A stretch of 56,663 nucleotides of DNA from Rhizophlyctis rosea (taxonomy: Eukaryota > Chytridiomycota > Chytridiomycetes > Rhizophlyctidales > Rhizophlyctidaceae): positions 1 through 56,663 of the forward strand of contig JADGJC010000270.1 in the NCBI GenBank assembly GCA_027596075.1, in the 5' to 3' direction. Shown here in pieces: positions 34,995 through 46,810 of the stretch; positions within the stretch are counted from its first letter, which is position 1; each line of letters opens with the position of its first letter. The translations under genes were made by a program, and so were the position numbers. A model generated the notes under the pieces. That model made no database searches. It worked only from the letters and a program-made list of their open reading frames with translations, and had not been told where the DNA came from.

Positions 34995-36617
34995 TTTGGA
35001 TGTTTTATGAGGTGAAGTTGCGTATGTGTATGTACATATGGTTATGATGGGGACGAGGCACTAGCATTGACGTGATGCGTTGATTGTACATAAAGCATGT
35101 TGACTCATAATGGCAATCCACACATCAGTGTGAGTGTTACATTGTGGACCAGCACATCCATCGATTCCGGCGGAAACTATTACGAGAACAAATAACGGCG
35201 TTTATTATTGAAAGCTTTTTACAGCCTTGTCTGCCTTATGCAGCCACCGAGTTTCACGGACGTTTTACTTTGATTTTCACTTTCATTGCACAATTCACAT
35301 AAACTTGAGGTCAACTGAAAAGGTGAGACGCCAGGATATTGAAACCAGCTGAGGGCGCACATGCCTGCCCAAGGAGGGTTGAGGACGTAAAAACATACTA
35401 TCAGGCATTGCACCAAATCATCTACCATTACGGCTATCTGCGCAGAGTCGTGGATCCGAAAAGGACCCAACGGAAGCTGATGCTCTATTGCAGCACGCCT
35501 TCAGATTTGGTACGAGCTGCCCTATACCTTATCAGTTCTCCTTCATCTCGGAAGTCCGCATGCTGCACGAGGAGCACGAGGTTTTAGTGTAAAAGAAAAG
35601 TTGAAGATATGTGAAAGGGGGGAAAGCACGCAAAAGGAGGAGAGATTGATGCACATGATGAACGGGTACATGGCGGGGGGAGAGAAATAGGAAGACTATA
35701 TATGAAGTGACCCTCACGAACATTGAAAAGGGGAGCGGCTCCGCAAGTTTTCAAAGTCTTGCAATGACAGGTTGACGTGGTCTAGTGGAGAAGAAGAAGC
35801 GTTGCGACAGTACGTTGTTGGGTTTTGTATGGATGAATGAATGGGGGGATTGATAAAACCATATAACATTGATGGCATTTCGGGGACACCCCTGGTTGTT
35901 GATGTGTCTTCCCTTCTGTGATTATTGAGCATTGAGGGGCGTTTCTCAGCATGGGATGTTGGGATGCAAGCGGTCTTGGCCGCCTCCCTCCGTTTAGGGG
36001 GATAGGGCGTTGGTAGCCATTATTGGCTTATTGAGTGTTACAGCACTAGCCTGTGCTAGTGGGCCCGGGGTTTATCTACGGTACCCACGAGTGACCCTCC
36101 TGAAGCCATGGGCTGCGCCACGGGTCCGCGCGTGGGCACTTTGGTCATCGTTACCCGTTTCGAACTACCTACTACCAAACGCCCGTCCTATAAACAGAAG
36201 GATCATCCCGGATTTTTGGTGACGGTGTTTTGCTGTGATCATGTAAGCGTTTGGGAACAATGAATGACGCCCACCTCCGAACATGGAGGCTCGTATGTCA
36301 ATCAAAACCCCCAAAACGACATTCAATCGCGTAACCACCGATCCTCCTTGTGACGATAAAAGGAATGATGGAATCCCCCATAAGTCCGCCAGTATCTTGT
36401 TTCGACTCGTGCGGGGAGAAGGCTCACCTCGTGACATAAAAATACTATCCTCATCGGGGGGTTGCTTTTTTCTCGACTTTTCCCCATTTCGGTTTTTGAA
36501 AATTTTCTTGATTCGTGATAGTGAAATAGATACACGCCAGGTGCATGCAATATAATGGTTGGGCGGAACAACAGACACGCATCCTGTATTAGCGGGGGAG
36601 ATTCCGTAGGAGGGAAT
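34995..36617. other. gene-poor region of 1.6 kb
   Basis: It contains the repeat core at 35244-35262 and a perfect inverted repeat CACTAGC-CTGT-GCTAGTG near 36043-36060. A frame at 35339-35587 is open but has no recognisable domain. No supported gene is seen. Confidence 0.4.
35244..35262. repeat. diverged copy of the 25.6-kb repeat core
   Basis: CCACCGAGTTTCACGGACG resembles CCACCGAGTTTAACGGTCG found twice near 25.6 kb. The flanks share little, so this is either a small fragment or an old copy. Confidence 0.5.
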
Positions 36618-39600
36618 ATGGACAGACGGAGGAGAGCGGATTATATTGGGGCGGCTGATGGTCGGGGCAATGTTATGCGGTCTCCTAATAAGGTTGAGCA
36701 TGGTGTGGTAAGTATGGTTGGGGAGGGGGATCAGAAAAATATCATTATCTCCCAGCTTCCATCAACAATCATGCGATTCTCCCCGTCAAAAATGCCAACA
36801 CGAAAACTCATCAATTTCAATCCCAGTTCACACTCCTGTACGGCATGACGCAAGGCAACGCCGTCGGCTCTGGCGTCGCGTTCGTGCTTGGATTAATGGA
36901 AGATATCCAGTTGCTGGCGTTTGCGTTCCGTCCTGAAGCTGGGTTTGGGTACATGCCTTGGTGGATGCGTATGTTGGCTGTTTGGTTCTTTTGATTTCCA
37001 CCCTGATTCATGCTAGCGATTGGAAAAAAGCTGATGAGTCCTTTTTTGTTTGTTCCTTGCTTTGCTCATGCGCGGGTGTTCAGCGTACCTCTTCAACCCG
37101 TTGAGCTACAAGCCAGCTACGAGCAACGGCTTTGCAATCTTGTTCTACATTGCGTTTGCGATTTTGGTCATTACTTCTGCTTTTACTGTTGTGGTATTCA
37201 TATCGTTGAACGGCTCGAAAATCAAAGGTGGAACTCGGAACTGGAAAGCGCGTGGTGCAGGATGGGGTCGCTGCATATCATATTTGGGCAAGGATCAGTT
37301 TTCAACTTTCCGATTTTGAATAGCAATTTGGCCGCTCCACACTTTACGGTTCTTGACGAAGTTGTTGATCACGGTATTGCTGATTCCGATCTATGAGATC
37401 ATGGTGTACGGATTCGTATGTCATGACACTGAAGCTGGTGTGAGCCACTTGGTTTCTGCTGATCCGAGTGGATGAGTACGATTTCTACATATCGTCATTC
37501 CTGCTGCGCTTGGACTGCTTTATATGACGTTGAAGGTAAATGCAACTAATTTCTGCTTTTGAGTTCTGCTGGAGCATCAACTGTCAATGTTCTGTTGATA
37601 TTCTGTCCTCGCCTGGTTGACATCAAATTCCCCAGTTCCCAGTTGTCACTCTGGTCTTCTTCAAAATCAACCCTGCCGATAATGGCCACAGTTCCAAAGC
37701 CACCGGCCGAATTGACGCACTCTACACCCTTTTCCGCTTCGCTCTCGTCATTGTCCTGGAATTATCGCTGGAGATGGGGATCTCAGCAGTCATCGCTGCC
37801 ATCACCGTGGTGTCCTTCATCATGTTATGCCTTATTGTGCGTTGCCAGCCCATGTTCAACTCTACCGCCAACGGTATCAGGGCAGGCATGTATGCGATGA
37901 GCTTTTGCTCAGGTATTCAGGCTGGCATCTGTGTGGCTTTTGGTGGATATCAGAGTATCGCCGGATTTGCATTCTTGTGCGTCTGGTTGGTTCCGGGATT
38001 CATTTCTGGGTTCATGGCCAGTTACATGGCCCGGACGTTGATTTGCAGAGGAGTGTACCAACGACTGAGAGGTCTGTTTCTCCTTTGGAATTGAGCTGGC
38101 GAGTGGTGGTTATCTTCGAAGAGGACCGCTTTTCCATGAACCTGACGCTCCCTACCGCATATTTTTGACAGAACGTGAAGCACAAGCGGACAAAATGGAA
38201 GGGGGCATGTCATTGGGCCGCCGGGCCAGCATCAAAAATTCGGCCATTATCAGTCGAGAGCTCACTTCCAAAGCGGGAGCGCGGAATATCATTCTCAACA
38301 AAGTGGATGATGTCGTTCGAAAAGTGACGGTTAAGCCTATCCAGATTTTCCGGAGTCCTGTGGTAAGACTTTTGCGACGTATCAATTTGCGGGTCTTTGA
38401 GCATCAATGTGTTGATTATAAGTCGCAAGAGGTCTTACCCATGTTTTGGCTTATATGTTATCGTAGGATGTAGAAATGTCATGTCGCTTCATGCAGCATA
38501 ACGAAGATCCTAATTGCCTTCGTTCTTGAACCTCTTCAAGACCGTCCTTGAAAATCCAATACATACCAGGACAATTCCGGTAAGGTCAGCGTCGTGATTT
38601 CCGCAAGGTGGAATCCAGGAAAGCGTGAAAACCTACCGTCGTGCATTCTTTCTTTCGCCCTGCCGACAGATTCTCTATCAGTATTATGTCAATGCCGACC
38701 CGATTTATCGAATTCGCACACTTCGGGCGCCCGTGTGTAAGCTGCTGGCACCACTATTCATGAGGGCGCACTGACTGATTCTTTATATTCATCAATCCCT
38801 TTCACACGGTTTTAGGGAGCTTCGGGCAGTATAATCCATATTTCCTGATGGAATTCCTTTATAACGCGGGGGTAAAAATGCTCAGATGGCCGATGGAGAC
38901 CTTCTACACATCGTTCCCACAGATGGCAACAGAGACGCGCATATGGTTGGACAATATCACCCCGATTTCTGACGGAATTGCCGACATGGCTAGCAGAGGC
39001 ACGTCCGACTTTTTGACGTCAAATGCCCAGACGTTGACCATACACTGTAAGTTGTTCTTCGCCTTCTTCTCGGACAAGTTTTCTCGCAACACACATGCTG
39101 GGAAGTTATTGACGAAAGGCGTGTTCCCACAGATGGGCTACTAGGGGCAACAATTGAAATCTCCTTTTTGGTCGGGGTATTTTTGTTTAGACCCCTTCTG
39201 GAGAGTACCACTCGAAAGCAAGTGCAGATTTTGAGTCTTGTACACACGTTGCCGAAAAAATACCTCAATGAGAAGGTGGATGCGTTGGAGGTGGAAGGTG
39301 AGCTTGGGTACCTCTTGCGAAAGTTATGCACGTCCTCCCTACCGGAGCTAACGGCGACACTGACGTTAGTGGAAAATATCATGGACGAAGTTGGTGAGTT
39401 ACCAGTGCATGACGATCTTGATGTATACAACACTTATGCTGCGCCAGAGGACGAGTTGGCGGACGGTCCACAAAAGCTACGAGGAACTCCAGCCAGCAAC
39501 ACCATTCCATCCGAAAATGTCATGCGTAACTACAGCAAGCGCAAACTGACCAAGGTGTGTTGTTGATCCAGTCCAGCTCTGCCAGTTTCAAGTGTTTTTA

Positions 39601-40889
39601 TGTTTACGGGGGTGTGAAAGTCGCTGCTGACGTACCAAATGCCATTGGACATAGCGTTACATAGCATCTCTGATCGTTTTCGCCACCTGTGGAGCCTGCA
39701 TGTACATTCCATCCATCAACCAAAGCCAGTATGCTGTTGAATCCCTTGTCACCATTCAGCAGCTGTCCGACAGATATTATGCTGTCGCCGGTACTGCCGC
39801 GCTCTGCCTGGAGTATGTCGCGGCGGACCCCTATAGCTGGCGGGCTGCAGAGGTGGTAGGCTTTCTTCTTTTCTCTACTTTGCTGCACTCATAACGATCA
39901 TCAGGCTGGACTGTGGTTCGATGACTTCCTTCAAGCATATCAAGCTTCGCATGTAAACGTGCTGCAACAAACGGGGGGTACTCCCAGCTTATTCGACTTC
40001 CCCAGTGCAGCAGCCTATGAGAAGGCCGGTGAGGTTTTGACTATTGCTGTTCATGACTTGGGTATGGACCATGGAACTGTTTCCTTACAATCCGCATATG
40101 CAGTTGGAATTTGCCATTTGCCAGACCCTAACGGCTGCGACCCTTCGGTCCGGTACGTACCTTTTGTATTCATGAGTGTCGCATTATGTAGTAGCTTCTC
40201 AACTTGGAGGCCGAAGGAGAACAAGCTGACACATACCTCTCTTGTTTCCAGGGCGTACAACGAATCCATTGGTTTCACATATGTTGTTACCTCCGACCTT
40301 GAAACGATTTTTTCGGGGTGGTACGAAAACGCTAAAGGATTTTTTGGTGCGTGTGGATTCTGGATTCAGCCGCATTATATGAACTTGCCAAAGTGTTCAG
40401 ACTTACATATCCGTCACAATCAGATGACCCACCGGAGGCACAAAACTTGAGCAGCCCACGCATAACCTACATTGTGGGATTGGTTGAAGATATCGCCCAG
40501 GCGACGAGCGTGTTGAATTCCCTGCTGGTGGCAGATGTTGATGGGAAAAGTAAAGCGTATGTGTTTGGCAGTCCTTTCAGACTCTCAGGAAGTCTATAGA
40601 CCCACCCGGTTGTCCAATCAACGTTGTTGTCTGACTTTCCTTTCCACGCGCCTACTGCAGTGCCGAAGTGTTGAACATCTTTATATTCGTTCTGGCGCTC
40701 GTAACTCTCATGATCAGCTACGCCCTCGTCTTCCGGAACGTGGTGGCGATCCTCCGAAAGGAGATGATGAATATCAGCAATCTCTACTTCTCTCTACCAG
40801 TGGGGGTAATCCAGTCCGTGCCAGAGTTGAAGCGGTTCATTGAGAGTGGTGGGGCCGTCATGCCGGCGATGATGCACCAGAGGAAGTAG
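36618..40889 (+). CDS. TmcB-like multi-pass membrane protein, shortened and possibly decaying
   Basis: Start MDRRRRADYIGAAD at 36618 (alternative 36555); the first intron follows 36707. The N-terminal half is a membrane block: FTLLYGMTQGNAVGSGVAF, VLGLMEDIQLLAFAF, PYLFNPLSYKPATSNGFAIL, WPLHTLRFLTKLLITVLLIP, LEMGISAVIAAITVVSFIML and AFLCVWLVPGFISGFMASYM. Order and motifs recall the TmcB/TmcC (tiny macrocysts) family of fungi and amoebae, which pairs two membrane blocks around a TPR-like region. That middle region (~38470-38800) is very short here and FLNLFKTVLENP is out of frame with DVEMSCRFMQHNEDP before it. A second block follows (LLGATIEISFLVGVFLF; LNIFIFVLALVTLMISYALV) and the protein ends at 40889. 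It may be a shortened receptor-like protein or a decaying gene. Many introns; ends are approximate. Confidence 0.55.
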
Positions 40890-41159
40890 GATCGGGCGCT
40901 AGATCCTACGTGGGATGTAGATATATGAGTCCTTATTCGAGCAGATGCACAAAATATTGCTACAACAACCAATTCATTTTTCGCACATTGCAACTGATAG
41001 TATTGATGTAGGATTGAGACCAATGAAGGTCGGGCTTGACCAGCTCGCACAGTCGTACCGTATCATTGGGACACCAGGTATGATCCTTGGAATATTAGTT
41101 GGACGGACGCCCTTGTGCAGTCGGCTACATTCATCTCCCAGTTTCTCCTTCTTCAAAGT

Positions 41160-41270
41160 ATTACTCCCTGCCGGGTTGGTCAATGGGGTGGGCGGTAAGG
41201 GGCGTGGGATGGAGTTCCATCTGGTGATCCGATTCATTACCTCGTCCGAAGTTTCATCTCGATGTACAAC
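41160..41270 (+). repeat. dispersed repeat, inverted match to 25890-26000
   Basis: Carries TTGGTCAATGGGGTGGGCGG and GGGATGGAGTTCCATCTGGT, matching the minus strand at ~25.9 kb. It lies about 110 bases from the 3' end of the tRNA gene, a common insertion neighbourhood for mobile DNA, though no target duplication is evident. Confidence 0.7.
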
Positions 41271-41371
41271 AAAAAAGAGATCTGCCAAAACTTCACCCAC
41301 CGAGCAATTCAAAACAAATCATATTCCTGAGGAATTCAAATTTTGCGATCCTCCCCTCATCAGCAAACAAT

Positions 41372-41376
41372 AAAAA
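41372..41376 (-). terminator. Pol III T-run downstream of tRNA-Ala
   Basis: A TTTTT run lies three bases past the tRNA 3' end on the minus strand, the standard RNA polymerase III stop. Confidence 0.8.
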
Positions 41377-41378
41377 TT

Positions 41379-41451
41379 TGGAGCAACAGGGGATTGAACC
41401 CTGGGCCTCTCGCATGCGAAGCGAGCGCTACTACCACTGAGCTATTACCCC
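41379..41451 (-). tRNA. tRNA-Ala (anticodon CGC)
   Basis: The 73-base cloverleaf reads on the minus strand. The acceptor stem GGGGTAA pairs with TTGCTCC (two G-T wobbles), with discriminator A. The anticodon stem CTCGC/GCGAG encloses loop TTCGCAT, giving anticodon CGC for GCG codons. The T arm is CAGGG-TTCAATC-CCCTG. The D arm (GCT...AGC) has one mismatch. Internal promoter boxes A (TAGCTCAGTGG) and B (GGTTCAATCCC) are present. No CCA is encoded and no intron is present, as expected for a nuclear gene. Confidence 0.95.
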
Positions 41452-42270
41452 TCTTTTATAGAGAACTCGGTTTTGCAAAATATAACACAAGATTCAGAAG
41501 CGCTCAAACCGGAAAGAGGAAACAAGTGTTGTTCAGTTTTACACTGTGGAGAAAATTTTTCAAAGGGCCGCCCACTCTAATGTCTCTATTCCTTGAAGAT
41601 TATGGGGTCACATACCATAGAGTTGAAACTGAAATGTGGCGCTCTTATTCGCTCTCGCAGTAATCCACCGCAGGAGGCATTGGATGTTTCAATTTTTCAA
41701 AGATCTTGCCCACATAAATCAGAAGTTCTGCATGTTCTGCGTAAGTCCAACGGACTGAGCAAATGGTATGATGAGAAACGGAGGAACCTTGCTTCGTCAT
41801 CTTGGTCACGAGGCAAGAGTGCATTCGCACATGGAGAAGGAATGGCGAGAGCAACAGTGAGAGGATTGTTGCTGGGGGAACCACCATCAGTGAGCGTATT
41901 CTGAGTGTTGCTGGAAACACTGCGAGGCCCGTCAGTCCTTCCGTATTCGATCCTCCAAGCAGTCTGCTGTTTCCTTGCAGGAGTTTTCCGGGGTTTTCAA
42001 AAATGTTCTAAAATTGGATATGAAGTCTGTCTATACTACATAGATATCGTTTCCCAACCATCCTTCCCACTCTATTTAACGGTTTTCCAAAAGTTTTTCT
42101 GATGCTCCTACATTCCCCTGATAACAAACGTCGCACGACTGGGTTCCTGCAGAACGCGCGGGAAAGAGAATCAAAAACCATATTACCATGAGACATCAAA
42201 AAGAATGCAAAAAGAGCAAGACACCAACCAAAAACAAGAACCAAACAACACTCCATCCCTTATAATCACA
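41452..42270. other. intergenic region downstream of the JPT-like gene
   Basis: Between the tRNA 5' end and the stop of the minus-strand JPT-like gene. Open frames of 65-115 codons show no domain. Nothing is supported as a gene. Confidence 0.4.
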
Positions 42271-43594
42271 TCAATAAACACGGTGCTTCCCAGTCGTAGA
42301 GCCAGCAACCGACAACGTAGCAGGATCGATCTTCGTCTTGACCGCCCTAGGAGAAGACGCAGACGCACTCGCCGGAGCAGCAGCACTAGCATCGCCGGAA
42401 GAACCGCCGGCCAAATCGACAATGGAGCTGACGCCGGACCCCGCGCCGGGGGTAGGGAGGAGTTTCTTGCCAGGCTTGACCTTGCGGGGCGAGAAATCGG
42501 GCGGGTGAGGGGAGTCGTCGCCAAAAACAACCGAGGAGCGGAAGTGACTGTACTTCCTGGCTGATCTCGGTGGGGATGAAGGAGTTTCTTCCTTCAGGGA
42601 GGAGGAGGAGGCAGTTCGGGGGATGGGGGCCCATGAGGCTGGTCGGGTACGACCACTGGTTTGTGACTCCCTCACGTCCTCAGGTTCTGAGGTTTCAACT
42701 GCTTCCTCCTCCTTTGCTACTTCTACATTGTTGGTAGGGATATTTACCGGTTGTTCATAAGTGGTTCGGCTTTGGTCTGCTGAAGGGGCTGGACGGGCAG
42801 CGGAAGCGCGGACGGGACTGGGAGTGCGGGGTGGGGTTGGAACTGGGGCTGCAGCGGCAGGACGCTCGGGACCGCCGAGTTGGATTTGGCTTTGGTGGCC
42901 TGGGTCACCGTACAGACGCCTTCCCGGTCGGCTGGGACGCTCTTCAGGTTTGGTGTTGGAGAAGACCTTCTTCTTGGGACTTGGGCTTGGAACTGGTTGG
43001 GCGGACTCATCCCATGCAAGAGCAACGGAAGTCTTCCCTCCCGGAGGACGCGTGGGACGCTTTTCAATAGCCTGAATGATGGGAAGGGGACGTGGCGTTC
43101 GATGTAAACAAATAATCACTGTAAACAATGCAGACCGGCGTTCTGTCACCTTGGGTTGATACCCAGCAGGAGCAGCGTCCGCTGCATCAACGCTAACTTG
43201 CGCCAAGCGCTCCGTGACGGGAGCAACAGCATCCCCACCAGAAGGAGAGTCATCGCCCAAAACCAACGAGCTCTGGTTCTTCAGACCTCCGAATGGACGT
43301 TTTGGCGGGGTAGATGGGGGAGTGCTGGGAGCGTCATTGTTACCGAAGATCTGAGAGATTGCACCAGGAGCCTTCCGCGAAGGAGAGGCGGTGCGTTGCT
43401 TCTGAGCGGGTGGGCTAGCGGCTGTAGTAACGTAGGTGACGGGTTCGTCACCGAAGACGATAGAGGATTGACCTCCTGGAGGACGACGAGGCTGTTCCGG
43501 AAGAGCAGAAAAGTGTTATTGGACCGACCGGTTGGGTGACAAGACTGAGTCGCGCCACCTCGCTGCGGATATCATCTTCCTACTGACTTACCAT
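42271..43594 (-). CDS. Jupiter/HN1-like disordered repeat protein
   Basis: Three exons (43594-43592, 43491-43150, 43071-42271) give about 381 aa. Exon 1 is the bare start codon, followed at once by GTAAGT. The protein is Pro/Ser/Ala-rich and disordered. It repeats a short motif: RPPGGQSSIVFGDEP, then KRPFGGLKNQSSLVLGDDSP, TRPPGGKTSVALAWDE, a weaker copy LYGDPGHQSQIQLGG, and SHFRSSVVFGDDSP. RPPGG-x-S-S-x-x-F-G is the signature of the Jupiter microtubule-associated (JPT1/HN1) family, small proteins linked to microtubules and cell-cycle control. Family length is usually 150-200 aa, so this is an expanded form. The C-terminus is basic (KVKPGKKLLPTPG, GKHRVY). The function is inferred from the motif alone. 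Confidence 0.7.
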
Positions 43595-43938
43595 TTTTTG
43601 ACTTCTGTGAATGTTGAATTTGTGAATTCTTGACACCAAGAAGTGTGAAGAGAGGAAAGTTTCAGCTGGAAGGAGGGAGAGTTGGGCGTGGAGGGTGGCG
43701 GCTTGTTGGGACGGGGATCGGCGGCGGCATGCCTGCGACTTTGTGCTACATTCTTCCTTTTTAGTATGAAATTGACACTTCGTTCAACCACCAACAAATC
43801 CGGCCGTATCACTCTCTCGCAGCAAGTCTCCTGAAAAGCCAATCAATCTGCAGGTTTACAATCTTCTAATAGATAATATACGATGCATTTCTACATACTA
43901 TCTAGATGTACATATATATAACAATGCTACGGCTAATT
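43595..43938. other. spacer between JPT-like and PHO13-like genes
   Basis: 344 bases containing the upstream region of the JPT-like gene and the 3' end of the phosphatase gene. A TACATATATATA stretch at ~43910 sits just after the phosphatase stop. No extra gene is seen. Confidence 0.45.
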
Positions 43939-45313
43939 CTACGCCTTGAAATGTCCAAGTCCTTCAATGAAGTAATCGGGCTGGATGTCGGAAGTCTCCA
44001 ACTTCTTTAGTGTTGTCACACCTGCGACAAATGAAGAGAAAGTGTTAAAACCTCGACGGCACCACGTCATGAAGTCCAGATGTTCTTACCTGTCATCACC
44101 AACAATGTCTTGAGCCCACCATGTTGTCCGAAAGCGATGTCGGTATCAAGCCTATTGGGAATGTATAAGGTCAAACTAATATCATTCAAGATGTCTGCGT
44201 GTGTATTTTACCTGTCGCCAACCATGCATGTGCGCTGCGGATCAAGATGATACCTGTGATCATAATGAACGGTTCAATAACATGATCCAGGTCAGATCAG
44301 ATGCATGTCGCCTCTCACTTGTTTACAATCACATCTAACATAGTCTGATGCGGTTTTCCCAGCACTGTTGGTTGACGATCTACTGATGCGGATAGGGCGG
44401 CAAGTAGCGCTCCAGTACCTAAACGAAGGAGGAATTGCTTCAGCATACCGCGTCGCGCTTCAACACCAAATGATCGCATCATACCAGGGTAGACAGTCCC
44501 ACCAGCAGGGAACGTGTAGTCACTATTTGTCGCCAAGTAATGCACATTCTCATCATGATGGAGGTACGTATGCGCTTTTGCAAATTTCTTATAGTTGATG
44601 TTCAAGTCGAATCCGAGCAACACGGCACCGACGGATGGGTCAGGCTTGATGGAAGGCATGTCGGCCATGTCCTTGAGGTTTTCGTCGTCTTCTGATCCAC
44701 CGATGGAAGCGACGCCTTCGGATGCGAGTTCGTCACGGATGCCTTGCATGCCAATGACGTATACCTTTTTGTCTTTTGGGAATTTGAGTTGATGGGCGAT
44801 GTAGTATGCTGCTGCGTATGCGGAACCAAAAATCTCTTCCTGGGTAAATATCCGGCCATTTCATCAGGATCAATGGATGCTCATGACTCCACCGCTAAAG
44901 CGACCTCCAAATCCACTTACAACGGAGGCCTCTAGGTTGAGGGATTGGAACTTCTTTTGATATGACGCACGAGACTTCGTACTGTTGTTTGTTACAAAGA
45001 GCAAGCGTTTGCCCTTCAAATGGGTGTGAGCTGCCGACCGTCCAGTTGCTTGTGACGAAAAGACATCTACCTTCTTCCTCAAATAATCTAGCGCTTCCGG
45101 CACGCCTTCAAAAATTGTGTTTCCCGCCCAAATAACGCCTGCGAGCGAGTTTATTACAGTAATGTGTTAGGCCATTGGTCCAGAAGAAAGTCAAAGGGGA
45201 GACGAGGAGCAGTGTCTTCAACACAGACCATCGCAGTCAAATAGGAAGGTATCTATGGAGTTGATGAACGCCTCAATCTCGCTCGAGTCCTTGAACTGCT
45301 TTGCTGTCGACAT
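43939..45313 (-). CDS. PHO13: HAD-family phosphatase, phosphoglycolate / 4-nitrophenyl phosphatase type (PHO13-like)
   Basis: Predicted cytosolic HAD phosphatase that removes damaged or toxic phosphometabolites such as 2-phosphoglycolate, about 310-330 aa in several exons. The start MSTAKQFKDSSEIEAF at 45313 leads to motif I SIDTFLFDCDG with the nucleophile Asp (split by an intron). Motif II is LLFVTNNSTKSRASY. The cap domain carries GSAYAAAYYIAHQL and VYVIGMQGIRDEL; GAVLLGFDLNINYKKFAKA and YLATNSDYTFP follow. The motif III lysine is in VLGKPHQTMLD and motif IV in CMVGDRLDTDIAFGQHGG. The end QPDYFIEGLGHFKA is at 43939. The gene is divergent with the Rrn5-like gene, 262 bases away. All catalytic motifs are present; exon ends in the middle are approximate. 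Confidence 0.9.
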
Positions 45314-45575
45314 TGTCTTACTATCTACCCAGTGCCTGCTGCTATTCGGAGGAATGTTGGGAAGGAAGAAAGTTGTAAACATCCATCGCGCGATTTGAGA
45401 TGACGAGTGTGGCTGACGCCACAAAACGCTGCGCATGTTATTTTTGGCCTCTCCAAGACTCCCGCGTCTCCCCCACTTCCCTGCTCCTTGCATTCCATTC
45501 CAGTGCAACTAATGAACGAAAGCCCATCTGAGCTTTACTGAAGTGTTGCGAGAGTTCAGATTGCTATTGTCCGTA

Positions 45576-46810
45576 ATGCCGCCTCATAACCGGACAACTC
45601 GCTGGTCACAGCAAGAGGTCGACCTGCTTCTGACCGCGCTCCGAGAAATCGGGCGGGACCGGAGGAAAATCGCTGCAAGAGTAAGGACGAAAACCTCGAT
45701 AGAAGTCGAGCTGTTCCTTCAGGATTTAGAAATGGCGACTAAAGCACACAAAGGTACAGTCTGTGCGTGTGCTCGCTGGAAGGTGTGAAGATTGACAAGC
45801 TTGGAGGGTAGACCAGCTTCCTGCGCCTCAGTCTACAAGTCCAGACTCGACCGCAAACGAAGCGGGTCAAGCAAACTCGCTCAAGCCCGTACCCGAAACA
45901 CCCACTTCTTCACAACAGTCCACACCTAATATCATTGGTCCAGACAAAGCCAATGAGGCGACAGCACTTGAGCCGACACCCGAAACACCTGCTTCATCCA
46001 CACCAGATATCGTTGCCCCAGACGAAACGAATGGAACAACCTCATTCCAGCACATACCCGAAACACCCGCTTCCTCCACACCAAATATGGTTGCCCCAGA
46101 TGAGGCGAATGAAGCAACTTCACTTGAGCTGATACCCGAAACTTCCGCCTCTTCACGAGAGTCCACACCAAATAGCACGGACTCTCCATTGGGATCAGAT
46201 AATGACGACGTCGTATTGAAAAGCAAATCAGAACTATTTTATGTTCAGCGCTGCTCAGCGTTCTGCAAGTAAGATCCTGCATTGCAGAATGGGCTTTTTG
46301 AAAAGGTTGCTTATCACTTGTGCAGACACCACCTTCATTATGATGACCCAGCCATATCCACCGAGCAATTTGCGCTTTATCATCTTCAGCTCCGAAAGTT
46401 CGTCACTCGCCTAATCTATGCTGCGCAAATACTTGCATCAGACTGGGAGTCACCTAAAATTGTAAGGAATGGAAGTTTGCACAAGATGATTCAGTGCATT
46501 TTTCGTGTTCGCTAATGATTACTCAATCAAATCTCAGCGCCGACAGCATGTTGAGGAAGCAGTAGCATGGATAGCGCCGGAGTATCTCACGCCTGAGTCA
46601 TCGGATGAAGATGCGGCGATCATTGCTGAGGTGGAAGGAGTGACTCGGTGGTGGTGGGAGGTTCTGCAACCGGTCAAACGGAAGAATGGCGCTCGGTACC
46701 AGGTTGTGGTCACGCAGGACATTGACCAGGAGGATGGCTCGCTGCCAACCGCTAAACGTCGGAAGATTTACAAGTCAGAGGAGTTCATTTTAGATTCAGA
46801 TGAGGAATAA
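45576..46810 (+). CDS. Rrn5-like SANT + histone-fold protein with tandem PETP repeats
   Basis: Four exons (45576-45753, 45812-46268, 46326-46461, 46538-46810) give about 347 aa in frame. Residues ~6-55 form a SANT/Myb-type domain (TRWSQQEVDLLLTALREIG, TKTSIEVELFLQDLE). A linker follows with four tandem units starting at PETP (codons at 45892, 45979, 46057, 46135; lengths 29, 26 and 26 codons). A helical region FALYHLQLRKFVTRLIYAAQ joins across an intron to RRQHVEEAVAWIAPEYL. Its spacing fits a histone fold: long central helix, short loop, final helix starting with a DV/HV step. A SANT domain plus histone-fold-like region is the layout of Rrn5, a subunit of the upstream activating factor for rRNA transcription. 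The identification is tentative. An acidic tail (SEEFILDSDEE) ends it. Confidence 0.55.
45892..46170 (+). repeat. in-frame tandem repeat, four PETP units
   Basis: Units begin CCCGAAACA at 45892, 45979 and 46057 and CCCGAAACT at 46135. Each continues with a Ser-rich stretch, a TPN/TPD step, then PDxAN/PDET and (in three) an E-A-T-x-L-E-like segment. Spacing is 87, 78 and 78 bases, all multiples of three. The last unit is the most diverged. Confidence 0.85.

Noticed and set aside
35339..35587. 82-codon open frame in the 35-kb gap
   Set aside because: Looks coding in composition but shows no domain, start context or splice partner.
36043..36060. Inverted repeat CACTAGC...GCTAGTG
   Set aside because: Single short hairpin without a T-run or partner copy; too weak for a functional call.
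36165..36701. Minus-strand frame of 178 codons near 36.4 kb
   Set aside because: No recognisable domain and it overlaps the TmcB-like first exon on the other strand.
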